Source: Gordonia gummivorans (GTDB taxonomy: Bacteria > Actinomycetota > Actinomycetes > Mycobacteriales > Mycobacteriaceae). Taken from it: DNA of 64,000 nucleotides. Location of the stretch: NCBI RefSeq assembly GCF_022513585.1, contig NZ_JAKWBF010000002.1:62001-126000 (forward strand). Reading direction: 5' to 3'. Shown one piece after another: positions 49,968-59,098 of the stretch; position 1 is the first letter of the stretch; the number at the start of each line of letters is the position of its first letter. The position numbers were made by a program, and so were the translations under genes. The notes under the pieces are model-generated. The model did no database searches. It saw nothing but the letters and a program-made list of their open reading frames with translations, and was not told the origin of the DNA.

Positions 49968-50776
49968 TCCGGGATACCGCCCGGCCGGTCAACCCATGGC
50001 TTGACGACGACTGTGTCGAGGTGGCGTTCGGCGACTTCGACGACGTCAGCAGTGTCGACGCCGCGATGAGCGGAACCGATCGGGTCTTCCTCACCTCCGC
50101 CGACGGACCGGACAAGGTCGCACACGAGAGCGCCGTCATAGCCGCGGCGCAACGCACAGGCGTCGAGCGGATCGTCAAACTCTCGGCGATGCACGCTCGC
50201 ATCGGGTCGCCATTGCCCGCCTTCGACTGGCACGGGCGGATCGAACTCGAACTCGCCGACAGCGGGGTGCCGCACGTCCTCCTGCGTCCGGCGTTCTTTC
50301 TGGACAACCTGCTGATGGTTGCCCCGGGCGTGGCGGCGACCGGACACCTCGCTGCACCGACCGCAGGCGCACGGGCGGCAATGATCGACGTCCGCGACGT
50401 TGCCGCGTCTGCTGCGGGCGCGTTGATGTCGAACCGTGACTTGCGCGCCGGCTACTCGCTCACCGGACCGGAATCGGTGACCTTCGCCGAGGTCGCCGAT
50501 GCCCTCGGTATCGCCACCGGACGGTCCGTCGTCTTCGACGACCTCACACCAGAGGAAGCCGCGCCCCGATTTGCGGGCGCCGGCCTGCCACCCTGGCTCG
50601 CTGCTCAGCTCAGCGGCGCGTTCGGCGTCATTCGCGACGGCGGGTTCGACGCGGTCTACGATGGGGTTTCAGAGCTGACCGGGCGCCCGGCGCACGACAT
50701 TTCTTCGTGGGTGCACATGCACGCCCCAGCGTTCGCCGAACCTGCCACGGCTACCACGGCCGCGCGTCAAACCTGA
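49874..50776 (+). CDS. NmrA-type NAD(P)-binding oxidoreductase
   Basis: A 300-residue atypical SDR: 'ILVTGATGNVGSRVVADLV', 'VEVAFGDFDDVSSVDAAM', 'IVKLSAMHARIGSPLPAFDW', 'MIDVRDVAASAAGAL' and 'GYSLTGPESVTFAEVADALG'. AAGGAG lies 7 nt before the ATG, inside the previous gene. Likely same operon as the FAD oxidoreductase. Related in family to the protein at 37789. Confidence 0.9.
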   Translation: MSTILVTGATGNVGSRVVADLVAAGVRPRVLIRDTARPVNPWLDDDCVEVAFGDFDDVSSVDAAMSGTDRVFLTSADGPDKVAHESAVIAAAQRTGVERIVKLSAMHARIGSPLPAFDWHGRIELELADSGVPHVLLRPAFFLDNLLMVAPGVAATGHLAAPTAGARAAMIDVRDVAASAAGALMSNRDLRAGYSLTGPESVTFAEVADALGIATGRSVVFDDLTPEEAAPRFAGAGLPPWLAAQLSGAFGVIRDGGFDAVYDGVSELTGRPAHDISSWVHMHAPAFAEPATATTAARQT

Positions 50777-50826
50777 GATCGTCAGCCGCTTGACGTGCCT
50801 TTGGGTACCGGACGTAGCGTGGTGCC

Positions 50827-51459
50827 ATGACCTTTGCGGGATTTCCCGAGGCGGCGCTCGACTTCTACGACGATCTCGAGATCGACAACAGTAAGGTCTT
50901 CTGGGAAGCGCACAAGGAGATCTACACGAACGCAGTCGCCGCGCCGATGGCGGCTCTCACCGATGAACTGGCCGGGGAATTCGGTCCGGCCAAGATCTTT
51001 CGGCCCTACCGAGATGTCCGGTTCGCCAAGGACAAGACGCCCTACAAGACGCACCAGGGTGCGTTTGTCGCAGTGGGCCCGGCCACCGGGTATTACGTCC
51101 AGATCGGCGCACCCGGAGTGCGCGTCGGGGCGGGGTATTACGAAGCACTGGCCGAACGGTTGGCCGCGCTGCGCAAAGCCATCGACCACGATCGCCACGG
51201 ACCGCAACTCGAGCGCATTCTCAAGAAGCTCAACACATCCGGCTGGGAAATCGGCGGCAATCGGCTCAAGACGGCACCGCGCGGATGGGATTCCGACCAT
51301 CCCCGGATCGATCTGCTTCGACACAAATCGCTCACAGTCGGCAAGGATTACGGTTTCGACGAGGTCATCCACGGTCGCGCGCTCGTCGGCAAGATCCGCT
51401 CCGACTGGCGGGCGACAACACCACTCGTCGAGTGGATCGCCCGCCACGGAGCCAACTGA
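50827..51459 (+). CDS. DUF2461 (TIGR02453) family protein
   Basis: A 210-residue protein of the DUF2461 family: 'FYDDLEIDNSKVFWEAHKE', 'IFRPYRDVRFAKDKTPYKTH', 'GYYVQIGAPGVRVGAGYYE'. Function unknown; conserved across bacteria and yeast. Single gene. Confidence 0.92.
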   Translation: MTFAGFPEAALDFYDDLEIDNSKVFWEAHKEIYTNAVAAPMAALTDELAGEFGPAKIFRPYRDVRFAKDKTPYKTHQGAFVAVGPATGYYVQIGAPGVRVGAGYYEALAERLAALRKAIDHDRHGPQLERILKKLNTSGWEIGGNRLKTAPRGWDSDHPRIDLLRHKSLTVGKDYGFDEVIHGRALVGKIRSDWRATTPLVEWIARHGAN

Positions 51460-51553
51460 CGTCCGCCGAGCGCCATCGTCAACCCAGCGTCTCAGAACAC
51501 CAAGGGACCAAATACTCCTGCGCGGTCGGCTCGGCGATCGTATCGTCACACGC

Positions 51554-51655
51554 ATGGAAAGCATGTGGATGATGCCCGCCGTTGCTCTGTTGTCCAGCGT
51601 GATCATCGGGATCGGTTTCTTCATCGGAATCCCGGGCAAGAAGGACCGCGACTGA
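51554..51655 (+). CDS. Possible 33-aa single-helix membrane peptide
   Basis: ATG 51554: a short N-terminus 'MESMWMMPA', one helix 'VALLSSVIIGIGFFIGI', and a basic end 'PGKKDRD', the layout of small membrane proteins. No good ribosome-binding site. Supported only by composition. Confidence 0.4.
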   Translation: MESMWMMPAVALLSSVIIGIGFFIGIPGKKDRD

Positions 51656-51684
51656 CACCCGCTTCGGCGCCCACTCCCTCACCA

Positions 51685-51729
51685 CCGCAATTGCGACAGC
51701 GGCGGCGTTGGGAGCTGCCGCAATTGCGG
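51685..51729. terminator. 11-bp inverted repeat, possible terminator
   Basis: CCGCAATTGCG (51685-51695) and its complement (51719-51729), 23-base loop. It follows the small frame; no T-run. Confidence 0.4.
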
Positions 51730-51805
51730 CGCATCACGATTCGAACGCCGTCTTTCTCAACCTGACACCACGCGCGGACACGTCGTAATAGCATCGAGAA
51801 AGGTG

Positions 51806-51835
51806 CACGGGCACCGTGGAACTGCGGTGCCCGTG
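51806..51835 (+). promoter_or_regulatory. Leader hairpin upstream of the PTS gene
   Basis: CACGGGCACCG (51806-51816), 8 bases, complement 51825-51835; then 'GTGCACGAAAAGGTGCATCG', a second weaker repeat. It sits 69 bp before the PTS start. PTS genes are often controlled by RNA antiterminators, so this may be a regulated terminator, though it lacks a T-run. Confidence 0.45.
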
Positions 51836-51903
51836 AGTGCACGAAAAGGTGCATCGCACCCGTGTTTCGGCACTCATAGGTTTCAGGCACTCAAAGGAGA
51901 GTC

Positions 51904-54027
51904 ATGGCCACGAACTCCGCAGCCGATATCGTCGATAGTGTTGGCGGTCCCGGCAATATCGAAAGCCTCACCCACTGCGCAACTCGATTGCGTTTCCAAC
52001 TGCGCGACTCGTCGCATGTGGATCAAGAAGTCGTCGAATCGGTTCCAGGCGTGCTCGGTGCCGTACCGCAACAGGGCAACCGTTATCAGGTGGTCATCGG
52101 CGGCGCTGTCGAGTCGGTCTACAACGACATCATGGCGCTGCCCGAGATGAAGGCCCGCGACTCCGCGGCCGCCATCAAGGCCGCCGAGCGCTCCAAGGGT
52201 CCGCGCGGGAAGTCCGCCTGGCTCGACTCACTGTTCGAGTACCTGTCCGATTCCTTCCGACCGATCCTCGGCGCTCTGCTCGGCGCATCGCTGTTCATCA
52301 CGTTCATGTCCCTGATGAGCACGCTCGACGTGATCCCGAACTGGTCGAATCCCGATGAGGCATCGCAACTCTCACCGTCTTGGCAGTTCGTCAACCTGTG
52401 CTGGCAATGCGTTTTCGTGTTCCTGCCCCTGATGATCGCCTACAACGCGTCGAAGAAGGTCGGCGCCGACCCGTGGGTCGGTTTCTCGGTGATGGCGGTG
52501 CTGATGCTCCCGCAGTTCGCCAACCTCGAGCAGTACACGCACAAGGTGACCGTCGCGGGACAAGAAATCCAGATCGTCGACGTCTTCGGGATCCCGCTGA
52601 CCTTCTTCGACTACAGTTCGCAGGTGTTCCCGCCGTTGATCATGGCGGCAGTTCTCGGCTACCTGACCCGCTTCTTGAAGAAACTGATTCCCGACAATGT
52701 CCAGCTGATCTTTGTTCCGTTCCTCGCGATGCTGGTCATGATCCCGTTGACGGCATTCCTGATCGGGCCGTTCGGCGTCTACGTCGGTGCCGGTCTGGCG
52801 GACATCTTGAAGTCGATCAACGATTTCTCGCCGTTCATCTTCGCGATCGTGGTGCCACTCGCCTACCCGTTCATGGTTCCGCTGGGTCTGCACTGGCCGA
52901 TCAACGCGATCATGCTGCTCAACATCCAGCAGCTCGGCTACGACTACATCCAGGGCCCGATGGGTGCATGGAACTTCGCCTGCTTCGGCGCGACGGCAGG
53001 CGTGCTCGTGCTCGCCTGGCGCCAACGTGACCGGCAGATGAAACAGACCGCGACGGGCGCGCTGGCCGCCGGTTTGCTGGGTGGCATCTCGGAACCGTCG
53101 TTGTACGGCATCCACCTGCGATTCAAACGGATCTACCCGCGATTACTGGTGGGCTGCTTCGTCGGTGGACTCATCATCGGCATCGGCGGCGGTGTCACGA
53201 CCAACGCGTTCGTGTTCACCTCGCTGCTGACCATCCCGGCCTTCGACAGCGTGGTTCTCTATGGGATCGCCGTTGCCGCGGCGTTCTTCACCGCCATGGT
53301 TCTGGTGATGATCTCTGGTTTCCGCACACCCGAACAACAGGCCGAGTTCGAGGCCATCCGCGACGCGGAAGAGCAGGAACGAGCCGAAGCCAAGGGGACC
53401 TCTCCGGTCTCAGGACCGGACGGTGGAGGCGGTGGCGGCGCCGGGCTGGCGGCGGGAGCTGCGGCCGGGGCGGCAGCGACCACAGCGGTGATCGACAGGC
53501 CCGACAGCGCCACAGCGACGCTGTCCAAAGCAGACGCCGACACCAAGGTTGCCGGACCGGTGACCGAGATCGGCGCGCCACTCGAGGGTGAAGCGGTACC
53601 CATCAGCGACGTCCCCGATCCCGTCTTCGCCAAGGGCACGATGGGGAGTGGTGCGGCGATCAAGCCTTCCGGCGACACGGTGTACGCGCCCGCCGACGGC
53701 ATGGTGGTGGCCGCACAGCCGACGGGTCACGCCTTCGGTCTCGTCCTCGACGGCGGAATCGAGTTGCTGATCCACGTGGGCATCGACACCGTGCAGATGA
53801 AAGGCGACGGCTTCGACGTGAAGGTCAAAGCCGGCCAGAAGGTCACCGCCGGAACACCATTGGTGACGTTCGACAAGGCCAAGATCGCGGCGGCCGGGTA
53901 CTCCGACATCACACCCGTCGTCATCATGAACACGAAGAAATTCCCGTCGGTCACCCAGATCGGCACCGGCCAGGTGTCGGTGGGCGATCCACTCATCGCC
54001 GTCGAAAAGCCGGCGCCGAAGGAGTAG
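51904..54027 (+). CDS. PTS sugar permease EIIBCA (glucose/beta-glucoside/sucrose family)
   Basis: A 707-residue phosphotransferase permease in the order B-C-A. EIIB (1-90) has active Cys25 in 'SLTHCATRLRFQLRD'. EIIC (about 110-470) is a multi-helix channel with 'ITFMSLMSTLDVIPNW' and 'TGALAAGLLGGISEPSLYGI'. A Gly/Ala-rich linker (about 490-550) leads to EIIA with His624 in 'ELLIHVGIDTVQMKG'. It imports and phosphorylates a sugar; glucose, as for corynebacterial PtsG, or a beta-glucoside/sucrose. AAAGGAG precedes ATG. Confidence 0.93.
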   Translation: MATNSAADIVDSVGGPGNIESLTHCATRLRFQLRDSSHVDQEVVESVPGVLGAVPQQGNRYQVVIGGAVESVYNDIMALPEMKARDSAAAIKAAERSKGPRGKSAWLDSLFEYLSDSFRPILGALLGASLFITFMSLMSTLDVIPNWSNPDEASQLSPSWQFVNLCWQCVFVFLPLMIAYNASKKVGADPWVGFSVMAVLMLPQFANLEQYTHKVTVAGQEIQIVDVFGIPLTFFDYSSQVFPPLIMAAVLGYLTRFLKKLIPDNVQLIFVPFLAMLVMIPLTAFLIGPFGVYVGAGLADILKSINDFSPFIFAIVVPLAYPFMVPLGLHWPINAIMLLNIQQLGYDYIQGPMGAWNFACFGATAGVLVLAWRQRDRQMKQTATGALAAGLLGGISEPSLYGIHLRFKRIYPRLLVGCFVGGLIIGIGGGVTTNAFVFTSLLTIPAFDSVVLYGIAVAAAFFTAMVLVMISGFRTPEQQAEFEAIRDAEEQERAEAKGTSPVSGPDGGGGGGAGLAAGAAAGAAATTAVIDRPDSATATLSKADADTKVAGPVTEIGAPLEGEAVPISDVPDPVFAKGTMGSGAAIKPSGDTVYAPADGMVVAAQPTGHAFGLVLDGGIELLIHVGIDTVQMKGDGFDVKVKAGQKVTAGTPLVTFDKAKIAAAGYSDITPVVIMNTKKFPSVTQIGTGQVSVGDPLIAVEKPAPKE

Positions 54028-54032
54028 CCGGG

Positions 54033-54440
54033 TCAGCCGACCTTTCCGTCGACGTAGTACCAGCGCCCGGACACCCGCGTGAACCGACTGAGTTCGTGCA
54101 GGGTGCCCGGGCCGTCTGGCGTCCGGTAGTAGGCAGTGAATCCCACTTCACCCGCCGAATCGAAAGGGGTTCCGGCACTGACCGATTCGACGTCCAGTCG
54201 GTACCACCGCAGGTCGTCGGCGAGGTCGAGTTCCCTGGGCCGGGTGTCGGGGTGCCAGGTGTCGAGCAGGTAGTCGCGATCACCGCGGGCGAAAGCGGTG
54301 AAACGCGAACGCATCAGGGCCTGTGCGGTCGGTGCCGGCCGCACCCGGCTCAACAGTGGTCCACAGCATTCCCCGAAAACCAGTCCAGAGCAGCACGGAC
54401 ACCGCAGCGAATTCGGGTCGGGCCGATCGGTCGCGGTCAT
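54033..54440 (-). CDS. YchJ-family protein with SEC-C-type zinc motif
   Basis: A 135-residue YchJ/UPF0225 protein. The N-terminal zinc motif is 'CPCCSGLVFGECCGPLL', followed by the NTF2-like domain 'TAQALMRSRFTAFARGDRDY', 'WYRLDVESVSAG', 'VGFTAYYR', 'SRFTRVSGRWYYVDG'. Function unknown. Convergent with the PTS gene, 5 bp apart. Confidence 0.92.
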   Translation of the reverse strand: MTATDRPDPNSLRCPCCSGLVFGECCGPLLSRVRPAPTAQALMRSRFTAFARGDRDYLLDTWHPDTRPRELDLADDLRWYRLDVESVSAGTPFDSAGEVGFTAYYRTPDGPGTLHELSRFTRVSGRWYYVDGKVG

Positions 54441-54643
54441 CTCGTGATCTTAGTGGTGCTGTTCATAAATTCGTCCGGGGTATTTGGACGGGGCCACTTG
54501 GGTCCGGCCGACGCCCGACCTCGCACTGCCGACATCGCGCAGCCGATTCGACGGCCATCATCGGGCCGACCTGGTAGACAAAATTCAGGAGTATCGAACA
54601 GGAACCGGATCGGGGCCGGCCGAGAAAGGAAGGCGGAATACCC

Positions 54644-54865
54644 ATGGGAGACCACGTCTACAAGGTCGTGGAGATCGTCGGCTCGTCGACGTCGAGCACC
54701 GACGACGCCATCCGCAGCGCCATCGCCCGCGCTGCTGAGACACTCGACCACCTGGACTGGTTCGAGGTGACCGAAACACGCGGTCACATCGCGGACGGAC
54801 AGGTCGCGCATTTCCAGGTGACCCTCAAAGTCGGCTTCAAGCTCGGGACCGCCGACGAGTCGTGA
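54644..54865 (+). CDS. Dodecin (flavin-storage protein)
   Basis: A 73-residue dodecin: '[20 protein letters not shown]', '[20 protein letters not shown]' and '[11 protein letters not shown]'. Twelve copies make a hollow shell storing flavin (and in mycobacteria CoA); Trp in 'LDWFEV' stacks on the flavin. Overlaps the next gene by GTGA. Confidence 0.95.
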   Translation: MGDHVYKVVEIVGSSTSSTDDAIRSAIARAAETLDHLDWFEVTETRGHIADGQVAHFQVTLKVGFKLGTADES

Positions 54866-55770
54866 GCCAACCAACCCGACCGTCCGCCGGGTACGTCGAA
54901 CATCGCTACGGCGGTGTCTCGGTCCTGATGGCCGACAACGGCGGAGCCGTCCCCTACGGCAACTCGGTCGTCGTGCATGGTTCGTCGGGGACGCTGGTGA
55001 TAGATCCGTCGCTGGCACTGGACCGCGACCCGGTGGGCGCCGACGCGGTGCTGATCAGCCACGCACATGAGGACCACATCGCCGGGGTGCGCCATTTTGC
55101 GGCACCCACGTACACGCACGGACTCGACGCCGCTGCCGTCGCATCGCTCGAGGTGATGGTGGATCAGTACGGTCTCGACACGCAGGCCCGCGCTGAGATC
55201 GAGCAGTACATGGCCGACAGGTTCGAACTGGCACCCACCCGGCGGGTCGAGGGCATCGACGGCGGACACGTCTTCGACCTCGGTGACCGCACCGCGAGGG
55301 TGATCCACCTACCAGGGCACACCCCTGGTCACAGCGGAGTACTGGTGGAGCCCGACGGGTTCTTCTATGTGGCCGACATCGACCTCACATCGTTCGGGCC
55401 CATGTACGGCGACATCGGCAGCAGCGTCGACGACTTTTTGGCCTCCATCGCGGTCGCCGACGCGGTGGACGCCCGTTGGTTCGGGACCTTCCACCAGAAG
55501 GGTGTGATCGACGGCCGCGCCGAGTTCCGGACGCGGCTCGCCGCATATCGGGACAAGCTCCTCAGTCGCGAAGAGCGTTTGCTCGAGTTCCTGGACGAAC
55601 CACGCACGATGGATGACATCGTCGGCCACCGACTTGTCTACCGCCCACACGTGCAGGCGCCCTACGTGCAGGCCGTCGAGACACGGACGGCGCAATTGCA
55701 CCTGGAACGGCTGATCGGTGCCGGCGCGGTCGCCGAAGCCGAGCCCGGCGTGTTCCGGCGGGTGGCGTGA
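54862..55770 (+). CDS. Metallo-beta-lactamase-fold hydrolase
   Basis: A 302-residue MBL-fold hydrolase with '[15 protein letters not shown]', '[18 protein letters not shown]', '[15 protein letters not shown]' and late His in 'FGTFHQKG'. Both zinc sites are complete. The C-terminal 70 residues contain a winged-helix-like tail ('[19 protein letters not shown]'). Substrate unknown. GTG start, coupled to dodecin. Confidence 0.92.
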   Translation: MSQPTRPSAGYVEHRYGGVSVLMADNGGAVPYGNSVVVHGSSGTLVIDPSLALDRDPVGADAVLISHAHEDHIAGVRHFAAPTYTHGLDAAAVASLEVMVDQYGLDTQARAEIEQYMADRFELAPTRRVEGIDGGHVFDLGDRTARVIHLPGHTPGHSGVLVEPDGFFYVADIDLTSFGPMYGDIGSSVDDFLASIAVADAVDARWFGTFHQKGVIDGRAEFRTRLAAYRDKLLSREERLLEFLDEPRTMDDIVGHRLVYRPHVQAPYVQAVETRTAQLHLERLIGAGAVAEAEPGVFRRVA

Positions 55771-55787
55771 CCCTGATCCGTCGGCGG

Positions 55788-56620
55788 TCAGATCCCGGCG
55801 GCCGCGACAAGCCGGTCGGCCAGCCGCGGTGACACGGCGGAGACCGCACGCAGCAAGCCGGCGTACGCGGGATACAGCTCGACCGGGCGAGTCGCGATGG
55901 CCCGCTCCACCCAGCGTGCGGCCTGGTCGGGAGTCAAGGTCGGCAGCGCGTCATAGTCGGCGGTCGGTGCGATCATCGGGGTTCTGACCAACGGAAAACC
56001 CAAGCTGGACACCGAGATCCCCGACTCGCGTTCTTCAGCACCGAGACTGCGCCCAACGCCGACAGCGCCGCCTTGGAAGAGTGATAGGCCGAGAACTTGG
56101 GCATCACCCCGCTGTGGTTCCCCACGTGCTGATGTTGATGATGTGGCCGGCTCCCCGTGCCCGCATCGCAGGCAACAGACCCAACGTCAGACGCACGGGG
56201 CCGAAGTAGTTGAGGGCCATCGTTCGCTCATAGTCGTGCACACGATCGGTGGCATCCCGGGCCCGTCGCCGTATCGATCGCCCTGCGTTGTTGATCAGGA
56301 CGTCGGGTGAGCCGAACCGTTCGCCGATGGCGGCGACCAGGGCATCGATCTCGTCCGGTTTGGTCAGATCACAGGAGAACCACGATGCGGTACCACCATC
56401 GGCATTGATCGCGTCGCCACGTCGCAGTCAGTTTGTCGGGGTCACGCGCGACGAGCAGCAGCGTTGCGCCACGTGCGGCGAGTCGATGCGCGATCGCCTC
56501 GCCGATCCCGGAGGAAGCTCCCGTCAACACAATGGTGGTGCGGTTGAGTCGCGGTTCGCCACGAAATCCGGACAACATCGATCTCGGCGACGGGAGTGGG
56601 TTCAGAGCGAGGTCTTCGAA
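55788..56620 (-). pseudogene. Short-chain dehydrogenase, frameshifted in at least three places
   Basis: The N-terminal frame has 'TIVLTGASSGIGEAIAHRL' and 'TLLLVARDPDKL'. It shifts near 56420, after 'ATW'. The middle ('GHIINISTWG' then 'NHSGVMPKFSAYHSSKAALS', including YxxxK) shifts near 56125 because a G-run is one short. The end ('ESGISVSSLGFPLVRTPMIA', 'VELYPAYAGLLRAV') shifts again near 56035. All pieces belong to one SDR gene of about 280 codons. Real decay or poor base calls. Confidence 0.8.
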
Positions 56621-56670
56621 CACCACCCCACGGTACGGGTCGACACCGCGTGTGCTCGGCGTCGGCCTCC

Positions 56671-57516
56671 TCAGGACGACGACGTCGGAATGGCGCTGAG
56701 GAACCTGCTCATCTCTTCCGCGACGATCTCCGGCTGATCGAGCATCGAGAGGACGGCGGCGTCGGGCACCTCGCGATACTGCGCCCCGGGGATGAGGCCG
56801 GCGAGACGGCGGCCGTGGTCGAGCGGCATCACCTTGTTGGCCGACCAGAGCACGAGGGCACGTCCACCGAAGCCCGCGAGTGCTTCCGTTTGGCGTACGA
56901 GGTCGGCGGCGTCGAACCTGGTGCGGAGGTAGGAACGCACATCGCGGCGGATCAGCTTGTCCCGCAGCACCGGGTCGGTCCATCGGCGCATCAGTGCGTC
57001 AGGTAGCGGGCTCGACGCCATCTGTCCGTACAGGACGGGCAGCCGACGCAGCCAGCTCACCCGCAGCGGTCGGATCCCGATCACCAGGCCACCCGGGATG
57101 CGCCCGGCGAGCGCGACCAGTCGACCGGGCAGCCCTGGCGGGAAGTTCTCGAATGCCTCGCACGGCAAGATGACCAGCTGGGCCACCCGGTCGTCTCGCC
57201 CCATCGCCGTCAGGAACAGACCACCTCCCCAGTCGGTGTGCACCAGGGTGACGTCGACGAGGTCGAGTGCCTCCAGAAAGTCGGCGACGAGTCCGGCCAT
57301 GCCGGTCATCGAGAGATCCGCGTCCGCATGCATGGGGAGTCGGTGAGAGCCGAACGGCAGAAGCGGTCGGATGTACCGAAACCCGCTCGGCAGCAACGGC
57401 ATCACCCGATCCCACAACGACTGGTCCATCAGAAGTCCGTGGAGGAGGACGACCGGCGGCCCGTCCCCGTCGACGAGATACTCCACCTGCCCACTCGGAA
57501 CGTCGACGACCGGCAT
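56671..57516 (-). CDS. Alpha/beta hydrolase, haloalkane-dehalogenase/epoxide-hydrolase-like
   Basis: A 281-residue hydrolase: 'PPVVLLHGLLMDQSLWDRV' (oxyanion HG), nucleophile Asp in 'LVHTDWGGGLFL', acid/late parts 'RALVLWSANKVMPLDHGRRL'. Asp at the nucleophile elbow is typical of dehalogenases and epoxide hydrolases. The final His that would complete the triad is not clear ('VPDAAVLSMLDQP' where PDAGH is usual), so activity is uncertain. Divergent from a TetR gene with a shared operator. Confidence 0.87.
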   Translation of the reverse strand: MPVVDVPSGQVEYLVDGDGPPVVLLHGLLMDQSLWDRVMPLLPSGFRYIRPLLPFGSHRLPMHADADLSMTGMAGLVADFLEALDLVDVTLVHTDWGGGLFLTAMGRDDRVAQLVILPCEAFENFPPGLPGRLVALAGRIPGGLVIGIRPLRVSWLRRLPVLYGQMASSPLPDALMRRWTDPVLRDKLIRRDVRSYLRTRFDAADLVRQTEALAGFGGRALVLWSANKVMPLDHGRRLAGLIPGAQYREVPDAAVLSMLDQPEIVAEEMSRFLSAIPTSSS

Positions 57517-57545
57517 GCCCAGACCCTTTCAGCGGCGTTTCCCGA

Positions 57546-57577
57546 CTAGAACGTCCATTCTAGAGTGTTCGTTCTAG
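57546..57577. promoter_or_regulatory. TetR operator between hydrolase and TetR gene
   Basis: CTAGAACG (57546-57553) and CGTTCTAG (57570-57577) are inverted copies flanking a central ATTCTAGA. The repeated TCTAG half-sites in the 70-bp divergent region are typical of TetR/LmrA-type operators. Confidence 0.72.
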
Positions 57578-57586
57578 GATGGGAAG

Positions 57587-58192
57587 ATGAAGACCGAGGA
57601 TCGCATCGTCGTGGCCATGGCGGAGATCATGCGCCGCCAGGGTTACAGCGGGACGGGGATGAAACAACTCGCCGAGGCGGCGGACGCGCCGATCGGCTCC
57701 ATCTACCACCACTTCGCGAACGGGAAGCGCGACGTCGCCGCCGAGGCGATGCGTCGATCGGGGGCCGCCTACGGCGAACTCGTCATATCCCTCCTGGCTC
57801 CGCAGGGTGACATCGCCGAGGCGCTGATCGCGGCGTTCACACTCGCCGCCGAGACGATCGCCGAGAGCGATTGGATGAACATGTGCCCGGTGGGCACGGT
57901 GGCCGCCGAGATCGCCGACACCGAGCCCGAACTGCGTGGTGTCGCAGCGGGTGTCATGACCGGTTGGGTCGAGAGCGGCGCCGAACTGCTGCGGTCCCGA
58001 GGCCTCGGCGACTCCGATGCGCGCGCTTTGGCCGACGCCATCGTGTCGGGACTCGAAGGCGCGTTCATCGCCGCGCGCGTCCGCCGATCCACCGAACCGC
58101 TGCTGGCGACCGGCCGGGCCCTGGCCGCCTTCGCAAAGACTTTGCCGGTCAACGAGTCTCGACCGTCGGCCGATCACAGCTCGGCGAGGTAG
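57587..58192 (+). CDS. TetR-family regulator (LmrA/YxaF-like)
   Basis: A 201-residue repressor: helix-turn-helix 'GYSGTGMKQLAEAADAPIGSIYHHFANGKR' (as 'MKQLAEAADAPIGSIYHHF'), and the ligand domain with 'NMCPVGTVAAEIADTEPELR', the LmrA/YxaF C-terminal type. It likely represses the divergent hydrolase. Its 3' end overlaps the convergent TetR gene by 19 bp. Confidence 0.9.
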   Translation: MKTEDRIVVAMAEIMRRQGYSGTGMKQLAEAADAPIGSIYHHFANGKRDVAAEAMRRSGAAYGELVISLLAPQGDIAEALIAAFTLAAETIAESDWMNMCPVGTVAAEIADTEPELRGVAAGVMTGWVESGAELLRSRGLGDSDARALADAIVSGLEGAFIAARVRRSTEPLLATGRALAAFAKTLPVNESRPSADHSSAR

Positions 58193-58848
58193 GCATCCAC
58201 CTTGTCGGCCTTCACGAGAGCCGGTAGGACAAAGCGCAACTGTGCGGAGATGTACTGGTCGAGGTCGAACCCGGGCGCGAAATGCCAGTGCTTGAGTGCC
58301 CATCCGTGGGCAAGCATCATCAGGTCGAAGACCACGAGGTCGACGTCGACGTCGTTCATCACTCCACTGCCGATGCCCGCGGTGATCGCGGCCCGCATGG
58401 GTGCCGACGTCTCGACCTCGAGTTCCTTGATGCGTTCGCGGCCCTCGGCGTCCAGAGTCCTACTCTCGCGGTACGTGAGGACGACGGCGTCGCGATTCTC
58501 GTCGACGATGGTCACGTATTGGCGAAAGCCGGCTATCAGTTGTTCCACCGGGTCGTCGCCCACGCGGTCCATGGCCGGCTGTAGTTGATCCCGGAACGTC
58601 TCCAAGATGTCGACGATCGCGGCCAGCAGGATGTCCTCTTTGCTGCCGAAGTACTTGTAGAACAGGCCGACGCTGACCTGCGCCTCCTCGGCGAGTGCCT
58701 GCATCGACATCTGATGAAACCCGGTGCGCCCCATGACGACGACGGCCGCGTCGAGCAGCTGCCGTCGGCGAGAGGACACGCGGACCGCGCGCACCGCATC
58801 CTCGACGGCCAGGTCTGCCGACGATCGTGCGGCCGTTGTCTTGGCCAT
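58174..58848 (-). CDS. TetR-family regulator
   Basis: A 224-residue TetR protein: 'RRQLLDAAVVVMGRTGFHQM', 'QALAEEAQVSVGLFYKYF', 'SKEDILLAAIVDILETF'. Next to fatty-acyl-CoA-type catabolic genes it may be their repressor, as FadR/KstR-like TetR proteins often are. ATG 58848 follows GAGGAGGGC. The long N-terminus (about 35 residues before the helix-turn-helix) is basic. Confidence 0.9.
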   Translation of the reverse strand: MAKTTAARSSADLAVEDAVRAVRVSSRRRQLLDAAVVVMGRTGFHQMSMQALAEEAQVSVGLFYKYFGSKEDILLAAIVDILETFRDQLQPAMDRVGDDPVEQLIAGFRQYVTIVDENRDAVVLTYRESRTLDAEGRERIKELEVETSAPMRAAITAGIGSGVMNDVDVDLVVFDLMMLAHGWALKHWHFAPGFDLDQYISAQLRFVLPALVKADKVDAYLAEL

Positions 58849-58940
58849 CTGCCCTCCTCGGTTGCGGGATGAATCGACGTTCATTCACTATGACATGGTC
58901 AGCTCACCAGCGCCTTCGAGGCTCTCGGCTGGCGCCTCGA

Positions 58941-59081
58941 GCACCTCAGGCAGCGGGTGGAACCTCCAGTTTTCGACGCTCAGGCAGCGGGTGGGCGACC
59001 CGAGCACCTCAGGCAGCGGGTGGAACCTCCAGTTTTCGACGCTCAGGCAGCGGGTGGGCGACCCGAACACCTCAGCAGCGG
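58941..59081 (+). repeat. 63-bp tandem repeat (2.2 copies)
   Basis: Copies at 58941-59003 and 59004-59066 are identical, with a third broken copy to about 59081. Each unit contains two CAGGCAGCGGGTGG elements. It lies between the TetR start and the end of the acyl-CoA dehydrogenase operon. Confidence 0.8.
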
Positions 59082-59098
59082 GGGCGGGTTTCCGGAGA

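Noticed and set aside
58941-59081. Coding tandem repeat (63 bp is a multiple of three)
   Set aside because: The frames through it have no start context and join unrelated antisense sequence; better seen as an intergenic repeat.
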